A stretch of 64,000 nt of DNA from Xenoacremonium recifei (Eukaryota > Ascomycota > Sordariomycetes > Hypocreales > Nectriaceae). Of this stretch, positions 10,613 through 22,000 are shown one piece after another. Numbering within the stretch: the first letter of the stretch is position 1; every line of letters begins with the position of its first letter. The stretch spans positions 620,001-684,000 of the forward strand of contig WOFQ01000007.1 of the NCBI GenBank assembly GCA_012184525.1. The letters run 5' to 3'. The notes below the pieces were generated by a model. It did not search any database and had not been told where the DNA came from. It was given only the letters and a program-made list of their open reading frames with translations. The translations under genes were made by a program, and so were the position numbers.

Positions 10613-13050
10613 CCCGTTCCGAGAGACGACAAGAATGCCGTTGATCGTATATGCTCAAAACCTGGGAACCGAAGTCACAATTTTAGACCGCTGCCAGTCT
10701 ATGTACTTGCAATCGCCGAATACATGACTGCATCTTCAACTCGCTGATATCGGGAAAAAAGCTGGGGGCAGTCGGCTCGGTTTTGCGCGGTACCTCCCCC
10801 ATGAGGTTAGCGTAGGCCGTCGGTCGCGCCCTTCGGCGACGGACGTTGAATGCGGAATGATGTTGACGACTTGCATGTTGGTGCGAAGAGAATGGACCTT
10901 TAGATCGAGACTGAGACGGTGAAGCTGAAAATCCGAGAGAAAAGCCCGTAAGGAAGTCGATATCACGAGTTTTGAGCCGGATGTTTCACAACTCCAACTG
11001 TTTGTCAGATGGATTGATAAGATAAAGTACGGCAACGGCAATAACCCAATAGCAAATGTGTTATTGACGAGTCGCGATATACAACAGCAAGTCTCCTTGA
11101 ACGACATTAATAATACAGACCGCTATACTTTGCAAGGTTGCGACGTTTTGTTTCCGCGTTCGTGAGTCTAACTCGAGTCAAAGCGGTTAACTTAGCCGCG
11201 AGGCTTGAGAAGCGCCCCCTCGTCCGACAATCGGACTGGATCCTGGCTAGTGAACTCGAAGGTATTTCAAATTCATATTCCAAATTTCGTATCCTAGACT
11301 TTGACTCACGAAGCGCTCGATAAAGAAAGCAAGGAGCATTTGCATTATAATAGCGATTGATATTGCTTGTCTGGTCAAACCAGTCAGATTCGGTGGTTTC
11401 TGTTTCAAGTCATCCTTGGTTAGGTGCAAATGATCTACAAGACAACGGCCGGTGAGGCTCAATAGCGGAACGCCAAATATGGATGGGAAAAGTTATATCG
11501 GTTGCTAACGTCCCAATCTTTGGCACCTCGCGGCGCCCCGAGATGGCGGAGGACTCTGTAGGGGTGGTGAGCTGTAGCTGTTGAGCAGGGTTGGACATGG
11601 GCTAGGGTCTAGACCACTCGGAATACTCCGTAGATTGTCACCGACATCGTATTCTGGGAGAACTGCATGAGATCTGGTGCTCAATCTGACAGGGCATCAA
11701 AAAGGGGTCCAAATTGACATGTCTTGATATTGAGGTCATCGTACAGGGTCTCGAGATGAAGTCGACAGGCCCTGTCTTTGGTCGGGTTGAAGCATCAGTG
11801 CGGAAACAAGAGCATGAATATTGGCGGACGCTAGGCGTTGAAAGCGTGTCTCATCCCCATCGCGTCTAATTTCGTTTTGTGACGGAAGAAGGGTCGAGCA
11901 GGGGCCAAGGCCAGATAAGGCGGGACACGACGTGTGATGACAAGGGTGCTCGACGTTGGTTACGTACTTGTAGTGAATAAGATGTGATGATGTGGTTGTT
12001 TCTTACGCTTGATGTGCATCCGGGACGCACACGGCTGGGGTTCTCCGTCACGATGTAACCGCTCGGTGAGCCGCCGCGACGATGATCTGTGAAGAAGTGC
12101 AATACGCTTCTACTGTGATGAAAGTCCCGTGCTCTAAATGCGACATAGGATCAGCTAATAGGGGTCCTGATCACCTGCCAGGGTCCAAAACTCAAGACTG
12201 CGGCGGTGGGGTGGGAGATGATGAGAAGATGCAATGACGAAGAGTGATGAGTGAGTGCCGGAGCTGCAGGCAGGGAGCCCGCTGCATGTGGAGATGGGAT
12301 TTCCCACAAAGGCTGATGTTTCATCCATCTGGGGTTGTTGGGGATGTGTGTTTTTATGATATTGTTTCTACTATTACCATGATGGGACAAAACATGCAAC
12401 AGGGGATTGCGAGACCATCTGCAAGCTTTCCCATAATTGCTTGAAGTGTTGGGAGAGCATACTTGTAATAAGAGAGTTTGCGTCCACTTGATCCCGCAAT
12501 TTGAGCTTGGAGCAAGCGTGGCCAGGGTACTGTATGTACAAGTAAGAGCGTGAATGAGCGCGAGGACCCTGAGATTCTGGGTCTCTGCAAGCTAGTTAGC
12601 CTCACAATCAGACAGATACCAAGCAGGATGGTAGGGCCGGCCTTAATTATCGCCCGTATGGACATTTCATATCGCAGGCGGTGGTGTTGGATGGAGCGCA
12701 GACGGATTGCAGGCATCATCCATCGAGGCGTAGGATCACGGGCTGCGATCCAGCACGCATCGTCCCATCTCTTGCATCTTGCGTCAGCCCAGGTCTCCTC
12801 GCATTCCTTTCAACTTGGTGCCCCTGCATTCCGCTGCTGCGTGCGAGCTGAGGCCGTAATTAATGGATGGTATCTCTAATGGAAGTGAAACAAAATCACA
12901 CAGGCAAAGAGGCTCTGTTTATGTGCAGCATTACCGCTGCATAGGTAGTCGGTAAAGTGTTCGGACTCGTGAGGATTTAATGCTCGATTGAGCATTTGGA
13001 GCTGAGTGTATATCATAAGTACAAACATGTGTACTTGTTTTTCAACAGCG
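10613..13050. other. Gene-poor intergenic region between the MFS gene and the tRNA pair
   Basis: About 2.4 kb with only short, compositionally random open frames on both strands. It must hold the MFS promoter at its left end. I found no conserved protein motif, RNA gene or transposon end here. Confidence 0.5.
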
Positions 13051-13136
13051 GGACCCATGGCGCAACGGTAGCGCATCTGATTCCAGTTTAGTCAGGAGTA
13101 TCCAGAAGGTTAAGCGTTCGAATCGCTTTGGGTTCA
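13051..13136 (+). tRNA. tRNA-Trp (CCA), copy 1, with anticodon-loop intron
   Basis: Acceptor GGACCCA (13051-13057) pairs with TGGGTTC (13129-13135), followed by discriminator A. D arm GCGC...GCGC, anticodon CCA at 13083-13085, T arm AAGCG-TTCGAAT-CGCTT. A short intron of about 14 nt (13087-13100) sits after position 37, the standard place for nuclear tRNA introns, and its GGAG can pair with the anticodon region. The last anticodon-stem pair is an A-C mismatch (31/39), shared with copy 2. A T8 run at 13163-13170 is a likely Pol III terminator. Intron boundaries are uncertain by one or two bases. Confidence 0.9.
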
Positions 13137-13162
13137 AGTCCCTTCCCTCTGCTCGCTTTCAA

Positions 13163-13170
13163 TTTTTTTT
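13163..13170 (+). terminator. Pol III terminator of tRNA-Trp copy 1
   Basis: Eight consecutive T residues 27 bp after the tRNA discriminator base. This is the typical RNA polymerase III stop signal. Confidence 0.7.
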
Positions 13171-13259
13171 CTCACTTTTTTCTCACTTTTTTTTTCCCCC
13201 ATGCGGCATATTCTGCACGGAGTTCTTGAATTCTTTTTCTCACTGATTACGTCACAACA

Positions 13260-13395
13260 GGACCCATGGCGCAACGGTAGCGCATCTGATTCCAGACTTG
13301 GAAATTCCAGAAGGTACGGAATCAATCCAGCGAGGTGTCCAGCAATGTCTCTAACATAATCCACCAGGTTAAGCGTTCGAATCGCTTTGGGTTCA
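13260..13395 (+). tRNA. tRNA-Trp (CCA), copy 2, with an anticodon-loop intron and a second, spliceosome-like intron
   Basis: The mature parts are identical to copy 1: GGACCCA acceptor from 13260, the same D arm, anticodon CCA at 13292-13294, T arm and TGGGTTC-A end at 13395. It has a different ~10-nt intron (13296-13305) after position 37, whose TTGGAA can pair with the anticodon. In addition the variable loop is split after G45 by a 54-bp insertion (13314-13367). Without the insertion the sequence around it matches copy 1 exactly. A T9 run at 13416-13424 follows. Whether this copy yields a functional tRNA depends on removal of the insertion; it may be a pseudogene. Confidence 0.85.
13314..13367 (+). 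other. 54-bp spliceosomal-type intron inside the tRNA-Trp gene (copy 2)
   Basis: It begins GTACGG, has TCTCTAAC 13 nt before the end and finishes CCACCAG, the same signals and size as protein-gene introns in this window. The flanks read AAG before and GTT after, and deleting it restores copy 1. AGGT is present at both junctions, compatible with a protosplice site or a 4-bp target duplication. It lies in the variable loop, not at a tRNA-endonuclease site. Confidence 0.75.
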
Positions 13396-13415
13396 ATTCC
13401 CAACTTCAAAATATC

Positions 13416-13424
13416 TTTTTTTTT
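13416..13424 (+). terminator. Pol III terminator of tRNA-Trp copy 2
   Basis: Nine consecutive T residues about 20 bp after the tRNA end. Confidence 0.7.
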
Positions 13425-14771
13425 CTTGACGCCTTTTATACCTTCGTGGGCTCCCTTTTTGCTCCAGCATAAGTGGGGCCATCCATGCTCAGCCAGTCCA
13501 GCATCTCCATGCTTGTGCAACAATCTAGGACGTTTCCAATACTTCCACCAGGTATTGCCTGGCCGAGCGAAAACTCAGCCGGAACGCACTCAGTGCAGAT
13601 GGGCCTTGGTAAATCATGTCTGGGTTTCTATGTGACAATTGCAACCGCCCGTGACTGCGCTCCTCGGAGGCTCTCCTCGAACAATTACGCAAACCCATTC
13701 CCACACCCCCAAAGTGCAGCGTTTCACAGCGTCTGCCTTATCCGGCTCCGGTTGGTCGTTGTGGGCGTGAACCTGGAATCTCCCACTCCAAGCCCAAGCC
13801 CCTAACAAGGAGCCCGCCCAGACGCAGACGGGAGGCCAGAGCCACTGCCAGAGCCACTGCAGGCACCTGAATTTCCTCGCCCTCCAGCGCATCTCCCAGG
13901 GCTGCGGGCCACTGACCACCGGTGCCAGCCACTCACAGCGCTGCATTGGCTGGCGCGAACCCCACAGGCGCCCTGGCTTGGGCTTTGTTTGGCGGGCTTT
14001 CTTCTCTGGCTCGCCAATTCCTCCTCCTCCCTCCCCTCCCCTCCCCTCCTCTCGCTTTCTTGTCCTCCTCCACTGACTCGATCCAGAGCTACAGGCACCT
14101 CAACCTAAGGCACAGGCAAGGCAACCTAGGCAAGGCAAGGTACCTGCCAAGCGGAAAGCACTCCCCTCCCCGACTGCCACTGCTGCACCATTAGTTTGAG
14201 ATTGACTTTGCCTCAACCTTCCACCTTGACATTTACTTTCAACCTACCCTTTTGACCCTTCATTGTTTCTTCTTTTCTAGCTTCTCTTTCTTTCACCCAG
14301 CCCAGCGCCCTTTGTGCCCTCCACTGCCCTCCGCTGCCCTGTGCTGTGCTCGCTGTGCCAGCCTGACCGAGTACTGTCTGTACCTCTACTTTAGCATTAG
14401 CACAAGTCACCTTAGCACCGTCACAGAGGTCACCTTCCGCTACGGCTCCCGTCGTCAAAGTCCTAACGCTACCTCTACTCCTCTTTACTTTCTCCTCCTC
14501 CGCTTCTCGAAACTCCCAACCCCCATCCATCATTCCCGCTCATCCAGAGCTCCTTCGACTTCTCTATCTCTCTCTTCTCAACGTCCTCTTCTTTCTCTCT
14601 TGCTTCCGACGGCTCTCTCCTCCGACTCGAACCACATCCGACCCCCCCTTCGAGACGCAGCGAAACCTCTCCCGCCCATCGCGATAACGTAATTCCCGTC
14701 CCCATCGATAGCCGCCTGCTGCTTCCAACTTCGTCAGTCGAGCTCCTATCGAGGGGCTGCCGATCGGAACA
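13425..14771 (+). promoter_or_regulatory. CDC42 upstream region with a pyrimidine-rich leader
   Basis: About 1.3 kb without a convincing gene. The right part (about 14020-14760) is strongly C/T-rich on the plus strand (CTCCCCTCC and CTCTCTTCT runs), which in filamentous fungi usually marks core promoter and 5' leader. It also contains a row of short CAAGGCAAGG-type repeats near 14115-14140. Confidence 0.55.
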
Positions 14772-15956
14772 ATGGCCGTGGTTGCAACTATTAAGTACGT
14801 CGCGTCGTCTGCGAGCCTGCATGGTTCGGCTTTGAGCTGGTTACAAGCCGGTAGCTTTCAACTGCGCTGCCCTCGAGCTCGCATCGTTGTGCTGGCTTGT
14901 CCTTTGTCTCCCAGTCTTCTCCCGCCGATACACGCATGCGTTGTCACACTCGTCGCCCACCGCCCCTTGACGACTGTGACGTTCAGGCTAAAGCCTCGCG
15001 CATCATCGCCGTAGCCTGATTTACATGCCACTTCTCCCCTTCGCTCATGTACTAGGCGCGCATCTGCTAATTACTGCTCTTTATCTGGATTAGGTGCGTG
15101 GTCGTCGGTGACGGTGCCGTTGGCAAAACATGTCTCCTCATCAGTTATACAACGAACAAGTTTCCTTCCGAATATGTCCCGACAGTCTTTGACAACTATG
15201 CCGTCACGGTAATGTGAGTACTCCTCAGCCCGTGATTCCTCTCCATCGACACTTCGCCAGCTTCCCCCACGTCCTCGCCTCTCTGCCCAACGCGATTTTG
15301 CCATCGAATCTAGTTATTCGACAACATCAACGAAAACCCAACCGACCCTAGATGGAGTATCTCACGATGGAAACACGGGGACCCTCTGATAACAATCACT
15401 CACCGGTCACATGTCGCGTCTCGACCATTGGGCTAACAATGACCTCCAGGATTGGTGACGAGCCCTATACGCTGGGTCTTTTTGATACTGCTGGTCAAGA
15501 AGATTACGACCGCCTTCGACCTCTCTCATACCCCCAGACCGACGTCTTCCTCGTCTGCTTTAGCGTCACTTCACCCGCTTCGTTTGAAAACGTTCGCGAG
15601 AAGTGGTTCCCCGAGGTCCACCATCATTGCCCGGGTGTCCCCTGTCTTATTGTTGGTACCCAGGTGGATTTGAGAGATGATGCCAGCGTCAAGGAGAAGC
15701 TCGCGAAACAGAAGATGTCCCCCGTCCGGAGGGAAGACGGAGAGCGGATGGCCAAGGACCTGGGTGCGGTCAAATATGTGGAGTGCAGCGCTCTCACACA
15801 GTACAAGTTGAAGGATGTGTTTGACGAGGTATGAGAAAACCTCGGCCAGGTCTTTTGAGCTGCGGTTTGGGCTAATCATGACACTACTAGGCCATCGTAG
15901 CGGCTCTGGAGCCCCCGGCCCCCAAGAAGAAGTCTCACAAGTGCCGCATCCTATAA
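14772..15956 (+). CDS. cdc42: Rho-family GTPase Cdc42
   Basis: Four exons: 14772-14794, 15094-15213, 15450-15828, 15891-15956, 195 aa. This is the polarity GTPase that organises actin, exocytosis and the hyphal tip, acting at the plasma membrane. All motifs are intact: P-loop GDGAVGKT, effector loop YVPTVFDNY, DTAGQEDYD, TQVDL for guanine specificity, SAL near the end, a polybasic PKKKSHK stretch and a CAAX box CRIL (terminal Leu favours geranylgeranylation). Sequence identity to known fungal Cdc42 is very high by eye and separates it from Rac (no Rac-type tail). The first two introns are long for this genome (299 and 236 bp), the third is 62 bp. The first coding exon is only 23 bp. Confidence 0.97.
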
Positions 15957-17811
15957 GCAAGGCCGGGCCCTTGCGAGCCTTGACGGCTTGGGTGTCACGG
16001 GTGCCATTTCATCGTTATAGAGATTTCATCATGAAATTATCCGGTACGATGAGAGGCACGTGCTTTTGACAATGTGAGGGTTCAGATAGGGGACGACGCC
16101 ATCGACAGATGAAACTTGAGAGAAGTGATTTGAGCGGAGGGCAAGAGAGCAGATCTGCCCAAATTATGTTGTCCTGATACATGGTTGTGGATGAATCGGA
16201 CAACGGAACGAAATTCGGGCAGCAGAAGTCTTTATTCCATGATGGATGAAGGAGAGGACGAGCGCTGCGCGAAGGCTTGCGTACTTGATTTTCGGACAAG
16301 AAAAAGATCAAGATGAAGAGGACTGGAGCATATGAGATGGTGCCTGGGAGCGGCGGGCGTTGGTTGACTGTAAAGGCCAAAGCGTCCGCTCGGCCTCGGT
16401 TCATGCCTCGATATTTCGAAACATCGATTTCGAACTGGCTCTTTTCTGTGTTGCACGACGTTGTCATGGCCGAGAGCACACTCTTCTTCCCTTTTGCTTC
16501 TTGCTCTTCACTCCCTCTTTCGAGCACATGCCCTTTTGCTTCTCTTGGCCCTCTTTACGTCAGGATAGGGGGGTGATTTCCGGGGGAGAGGATATTTTCT
16601 CATACAGCAAAGCAATTTTCAGGCCGGGGATACGCTTCGATAGGATCAGTTTGGCGATTGGAGTGCAATTAAAATCGATGGTTCTTTTGTGTATTTCCGA
16701 GAGATGGGAGATGGAGGGGGGAGAAGAGAAGAGTTCACTGAATCGGGGCCTCTTTGATTTCTTGCATATCTTTCTTCTTTCCACATGCTTTTTTGAGTCC
16801 TCGTCTTTTTTTTTTTTTTTTAGATTTCTTAGCGGTTCAAATAGAAATGATTTGGCAACAGATCACTGGAGTTGGGAGTCGCGTGAGACCTGAAACTGTG
16901 TGAAGCTCTTTAGCAAATAGTGATTGGATGAGAGCACGAGAGAAATGAGCCGTTTGACCTCCGAAAGATGAGTCTCGGTTAGTATCTTATAGACCTTCTC
17001 TTGCAGATTGCCCCGGATGCGTTCCCGAGTTTCTGCTCCACACCGGACCGGTTCGTCGTGTTTGTCGGAGCCCGTTTTCTCGCTGTGGGTTTCCTTGGGA
17101 TCGGGAGGCGGTGGTTGACTCGCGGGCGGGGTTGTAGATGTCGAGAAGGCTATCATTTAGGGGAAAGGAAAGAGAGCATGCGTAGTCTTATCTCTGGACA
17201 TGGTGAGAGGATTATTGAACGGTGATGGTTGGAGTACATAGCTGTCTGTGTGAATAGTTCCTAGCATTCTTAAGATGTAGACTTGGACAGTCTGACGGGT
17301 CACATACAAATCCCCGAGAACACAGAGCAAATGGACAGCAAATAGATAGACTCAATAACGTCGCCGATTCTTCAAGAAAGCCGCCACTTTCACCGGCTCT
17401 TCGCACGATCCCGAGGCGCCTCCGAGGCCTCTGCTCGTTATTGCCCCGATTCGGCAACTCTTGGGGCCTGAGGCAGCGAGGCCGTCGCCGACCAGACGCG
17501 GAGGTTGTGGAGAGCGCGCGCTGTGATTGGCCAAATCCTAATCTCCTCCTCCGCCATTGCTGGGGACTTTGTCTGGGTATAACTGCATCTGGATAATGGG
17601 GAGGAGGAGGAGTTGGGGAGGGCTGGCGAAAGGGCGTGGAGTGATTTGAAAGTGTCGCGTGTATTTATTCAGACGGCAAGTGAGAGATTTTGGACTCTTT
17701 CTTCCTTCTTCTCTTCAGTTTTGTTTTCGTGGTCACCGTCAACTCATCTGTAGGAGTGCGAGGAGAGATAGAGACTTGAGTGAGACCGGGACCGAGATAA
17801 GAGACACAGTC
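15957..17811. other. Intergenic region between CDC42 and the agmatinase gene
   Basis: About 1.85 kb. The left part is CDC42 3' UTR. A T-rich tract at about 16806-16821 and AT-rich sequence follow, then a GC-richer promoter-like part with an ATTGG/CCAAT-type box at about 17526-17530 and a TATTTATT stretch near 17661. No gene recognised. Confidence 0.5.
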
Positions 17812-19039
17812 ATGAAGTCGTCAACCCTCTTCAACCTCCTCGCCCTGGGCGGCCTCACCGCGGCCTGCAGCCACGACCACCACGACGACCGCGAATGGAC
17901 CAAGGAGGAGCTGGCCGAGCTCGAGGCGAAATGGGGGTACGAGTGGGCGTTCAACGGCATTGGCACCTTCGCTCATCTGAACCACGTCAAGTGCCTCACC
18001 GAGCCTACCGAGCCCTTTGACATCGCCGTCGTGGGCGCTCCCTTCGACACAGCCGTCTCCTACCGGCCCGGAGCTCGCTTCGGCCCTCGTGCCATCCGCC
18101 AGGCTTCGGCGCGCCAGACGTCGTTCCGCGGCTTCAACCCCCGTGCCAACATCAACCCCTACCAGAACTGGGCCAAGATTGTTGACTGCGGCGATATTCC
18201 CATCACGCCTGTTGACAACAACATCGCTCGCGAGCAGATGACCCAGGCCCTGACCCAGCTGGGCCGTCGCAAGACCGTTTCGGCTCTGAGCCCCAAGCCT
18301 AAGCTCATGACCCTCGGTGGCGACCACAGCTTGACTCTCCCGGCGTTGAGGGCCTTGACCGAGATCTACGGCAAACCTATTCAGGTCCTTCACTTCGATG
18401 GTAAGTCTGTGGCGTGAAATAAGTAGGAACATCCCCAGGGGCTAACTTGACTCCCCAGCTCACCTTGATACCTGGAACCCTGCCGCATACCCATCTTATT
18501 GGGGACAGACGCAGTTCACTCATGGTTCCATGTTCTGGATGGCCAATCAGGAGGGTCTCCTGTCAAACTCGTCCAGCTATCCCTCTGTTCACGCCGGTCT
18601 CCGTACGCGCCTTTCCGGCACCGACTGGGCGGACCACGAGGACGACACGGCTCAGAACTGGATCCGTTTCTCGGCTGATGAGATCGACGAGATTGGCACG
18701 CGGGGTATCATCGACGGCATCATGTCTGCTCTCGGCACCGAAAACCCCGTCTACCTGTCCGTCGACATCGACGTGCTGGACCCTGCCTTTGCGCCTGGCA
18801 CCGGTACCCCTGAGCCCGGCGGCTGGACCACGCGCGAGTTCATCCGAATCCTGCGCGGCATCGAGGACCTGAACCTCGTCGGCGCTGATGTCGTTGAGGT
18901 CTCGCCTGCTTATCAGAACAATGGCGAGGAGACGTCATTGGCTGCTGCGCAGGTTGTCTACGAGCTGATCAGCTCCATGGTGAAGAGGGGTCTTAAGGAT
19001 ATGGGCAAGGAGGATGCGCCCGTCAAGGACGAGCTATAG
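17812..19039 (+). CDS. Secreted agmatinase-type ureohydrolase
   Basis: Two exons: 17812-18400 and 18459-19039, with a 58-bp intron, 389 aa. The ureohydrolase fold is certain from the manganese ligands: GGDHS (H172), HFDAHLDTW (D196, H198, D200) and SVDIDVLDP (D299, D301), followed by the loop PGTGTPEPGG. Agmatinases cleave agmatine to putrescine and urea; the loop near the active site fits agmatinase better than arginase, but guanidino-acid substrates are possible. The protein starts with MKSSTLFNLLALGGLTAAC, a good signal peptide, followed by a His/Asp-rich stretch (SHDHHDDREW), so it is predicted to be secreted or vacuolar, unlike the cytosolic enzymes of the polyamine pathway. Confidence 0.92.
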
Positions 19040-22000
19040 ATCATTGTCTGCGGGGGAGGTGTTCTGGTTGTTGTGTCAAAGCATGGAGTAAGGGGGGCCG
19101 GTGATATCAAAAGGGAACAAGAAGAATATGACTTATGACTGACCTCGTAGCATTTAGATTGTAAAATGAATACAGCAAAGAAAATCTACGACTTACGTAT
19201 GGATGGAACCTTCATTTGCTCCACGAAAAACAAGAGATCAGGATATAGCGTCCAAGAGGGACTGGCGAAGTGTCTAGTCCTCTGCATCAGTTCACTCCCT
19301 CCGTTTTTACTCCGTATGAAAACTTACGTTGATCTAAGTCCACCCAAGCCAATTCGATTCAACCAAGACATATTGCATTCAATCAAAGCCAAGTTACCCG
19401 TCTGTCAAATGATTCGTATCGACGTACTGGATGCAAGGGGTTTCGTGGCTGTGCACTGCCTAACAACCCGTAGTTTGCATCCGAGCTGACCATTGGTCAT
19501 ACGCTAGCCATAGCAGTGTATTCAATGGTTTTGGAGGCTGAGCCTGACTTTAGGAGAATTTCATTCAAGCTTTGATGTGCAAGCATTGTTTCGATTTCAG
19601 GGCACCCAAGTCAAATCATGAAAGCGACTTTTGACCCATGCAAAGTGAACCTGAGGGTGGAACGATCATAGACGATTCAGTCAGTCGCATTGACGAAGTC
19701 CAACCACCTGTGGCGTCAATGAACCGTTGGAGTTACACATTGAGCCGCGGGAGCAGGGGGTTTCAGGTGATTATCGCGCGGCAGCGGTTAAGATCCATGA
19801 GTTGCAGCAGCGGCGGCGCTTCGAGAGCAGTCCCAGTTCAGGCGTGGATATCTTAGCTTGTCCAGGTATCGGGACCAGAACTCGCGCTTCTCAAGCCTGA
19901 ATCAATTGGTAAATGTACGCAACATCTCGAAACCCCTTATTCGCAGTGTTGATCAGTTTTGCCCAGACATTAATATGAGGCGTCTTTAGGCTTCAACGGC
20001 ATTTATGCCGTGGCGAATCGATGTTGCAAGGGCCCTGGGCTCTCCTAGACTGCTTGGTCGGGAATTCTGCCGACCGGTGGAAGCTTGTAAGCTCTCGGTC
20101 TAGATTCCGTTGTGGCGCGCCTGTGAAAGAGGAGCCTTGCCAAGGGGTGTTGATTCATCGGCAAGGAAACTTTCTCTCGTGAAGACAATGTCTCACTTGA
20201 GGCAATGGCTGGGTTGGTGTCAGCAATCTCCAAGGTGGGGATGAGGCGGCGCGATGTCTTGTCCCAGGCAAAACAGTTGCCAACTCCTGAAAGGCCTTTT
20301 GAGCATTCTGAGGTCGGAAGAAATGTGCTGCGGCTCCTCAAGCTATGCATCATGTCAGTTACAGCCAGGGCTCTAGCGAGACGACGGAGCCTCAGTGGAG
20401 AGCGGCAGCGAGGCCCGTGATGGCATGACGAATGACTGATGGCGTTTCCGGGAGTGTTTGGCTAACTTCCAAGACCTCCTGGAACCGGGGGTTTGGACTG
20501 GTCTGGATCAGAGGAGGCTTTCTTTCGCTGGGAAGAAGGGGGCTAAGAGCATTATCAATCTGCACTGGCCCTTAACGGTTACTCTCCCCAACCTAGATGC
20601 ATTTTCGGGCGGTTGGCCTGTGCAAACAGAGGCATGCTGCGTCTAGAAGGACCTGAGACGTTTCCTAAAATAATCATCGTGAAAGCCCATCTTGGTAACT
20701 TAACATGCGCGGCTCCTTGCGGGTGTTTCACACTGACTGGGGCGGGCGGATCAGAATGACCAGGGGGTAGATGACGAGATTCATCAACAGCAAGGAGCAG
20801 CAAAGACGACAGCTCTGAACGGAGCACGGCAACTGTCTGGGACGAGAATTGCGGCATACCGCACAGTATAGATGGCGTTTGTACTGTAGTGACGAGGCGA
20901 TGGGATCCATTCTCGGCCCTGCTTTAGCGCGCTGATGGAGAAATTGAGAGCGGTGACACTGCAACGTCGTCGCTGGTCTCAGCGGGCAGGGCTGCAGGGA
21001 GGGGCGGCGTATGCACTGGATAGACGTTGACGCTGGGGGGAATGAATGGACGGCAAAGTCTAGAGTTTGGAACGGCGCAGTCGTTAGGCGGGTTGGTCCA
21101 AGACCAAGACCCAAGACGAGCTGGTGGGTAGAACAGACAGACGAACGGACGGGACCCGGTAGACGAGGGGGGAGGGGTTGAGATTGACTTGTTATTTTAG
21201 GGGGTTCGGTGATGGAGGAGGGGCGGGCGCTCTGATCGAAATGAGGAAGTTCTAGGCCAAGGAGATGAGACTGTTGGGATTGACTGTGTGAATACGAAGT
21301 CTTTGTTGGTGGTCAATGGCTGGACGATAGCGTGGCGAGGCTGGTTCTGGGTTGTCGCCAGCTGCAGGGAGGATGTGAAGTCGAAGTTCTGCAGGCTGAC
21401 TGGAGCTGGTGATGTGTGGTTGGTGGATTAGAGCGGACTATTGCATGCTGCAGGTTGCCAGTTGTCCCTTCCTTCCTTCCATCCTTCCACCCTGCCCTGG
21501 GCGTCTCGCATCCATGGCACTGGGGAAGCAGGCGCGACGGGACAAACGACAGAGGGCACCTGCCTCCTGCCGAGCTTCACCTGCTCAATGGAGGGGCCAG
21601 GCAGTGGAAAGCACCTTGGCACCTTCCCGGGCACCGCCTGTGGCAGAGAGCATGAACGGGTGGCTTCTATTGGGGCATTTCATTAATAAGAGACCTGGGC
21701 CGTTTAGCATCGACGCCCCCTTTTCCCCTGAGGCGGATAGTTCTTCCGCCAAAACCCCAACTTATTAAGCCTTATGATATGGATGGAGCAGCAGCCAGGC
21801 ACTGTGGACGATCGGCTGTGCGGCCAAGCCGTTGGAGCAGCCGATTGCATGATAGATAGCAGCGGTTCGCCAGGCTCATGACCTTTCCACGGACCAGCCA
21901 GCCAGCCAGCTTCATCGACATCCCAAGATATGGATGCTCTCCGGCACCTGTACATCAGGACTCCACGCCGTGCTCACCACACCTCCGTCGCGTGGTTGAG

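Noticed and set aside
15214..15449. A possible cassette exon inside the second CDC42 intron (after a TCTAG acceptor near 15313)
   Set aside because: In the required frame it reaches a stop after about 12 codons and is not part of Cdc42; at most a poison exon, with no further support.
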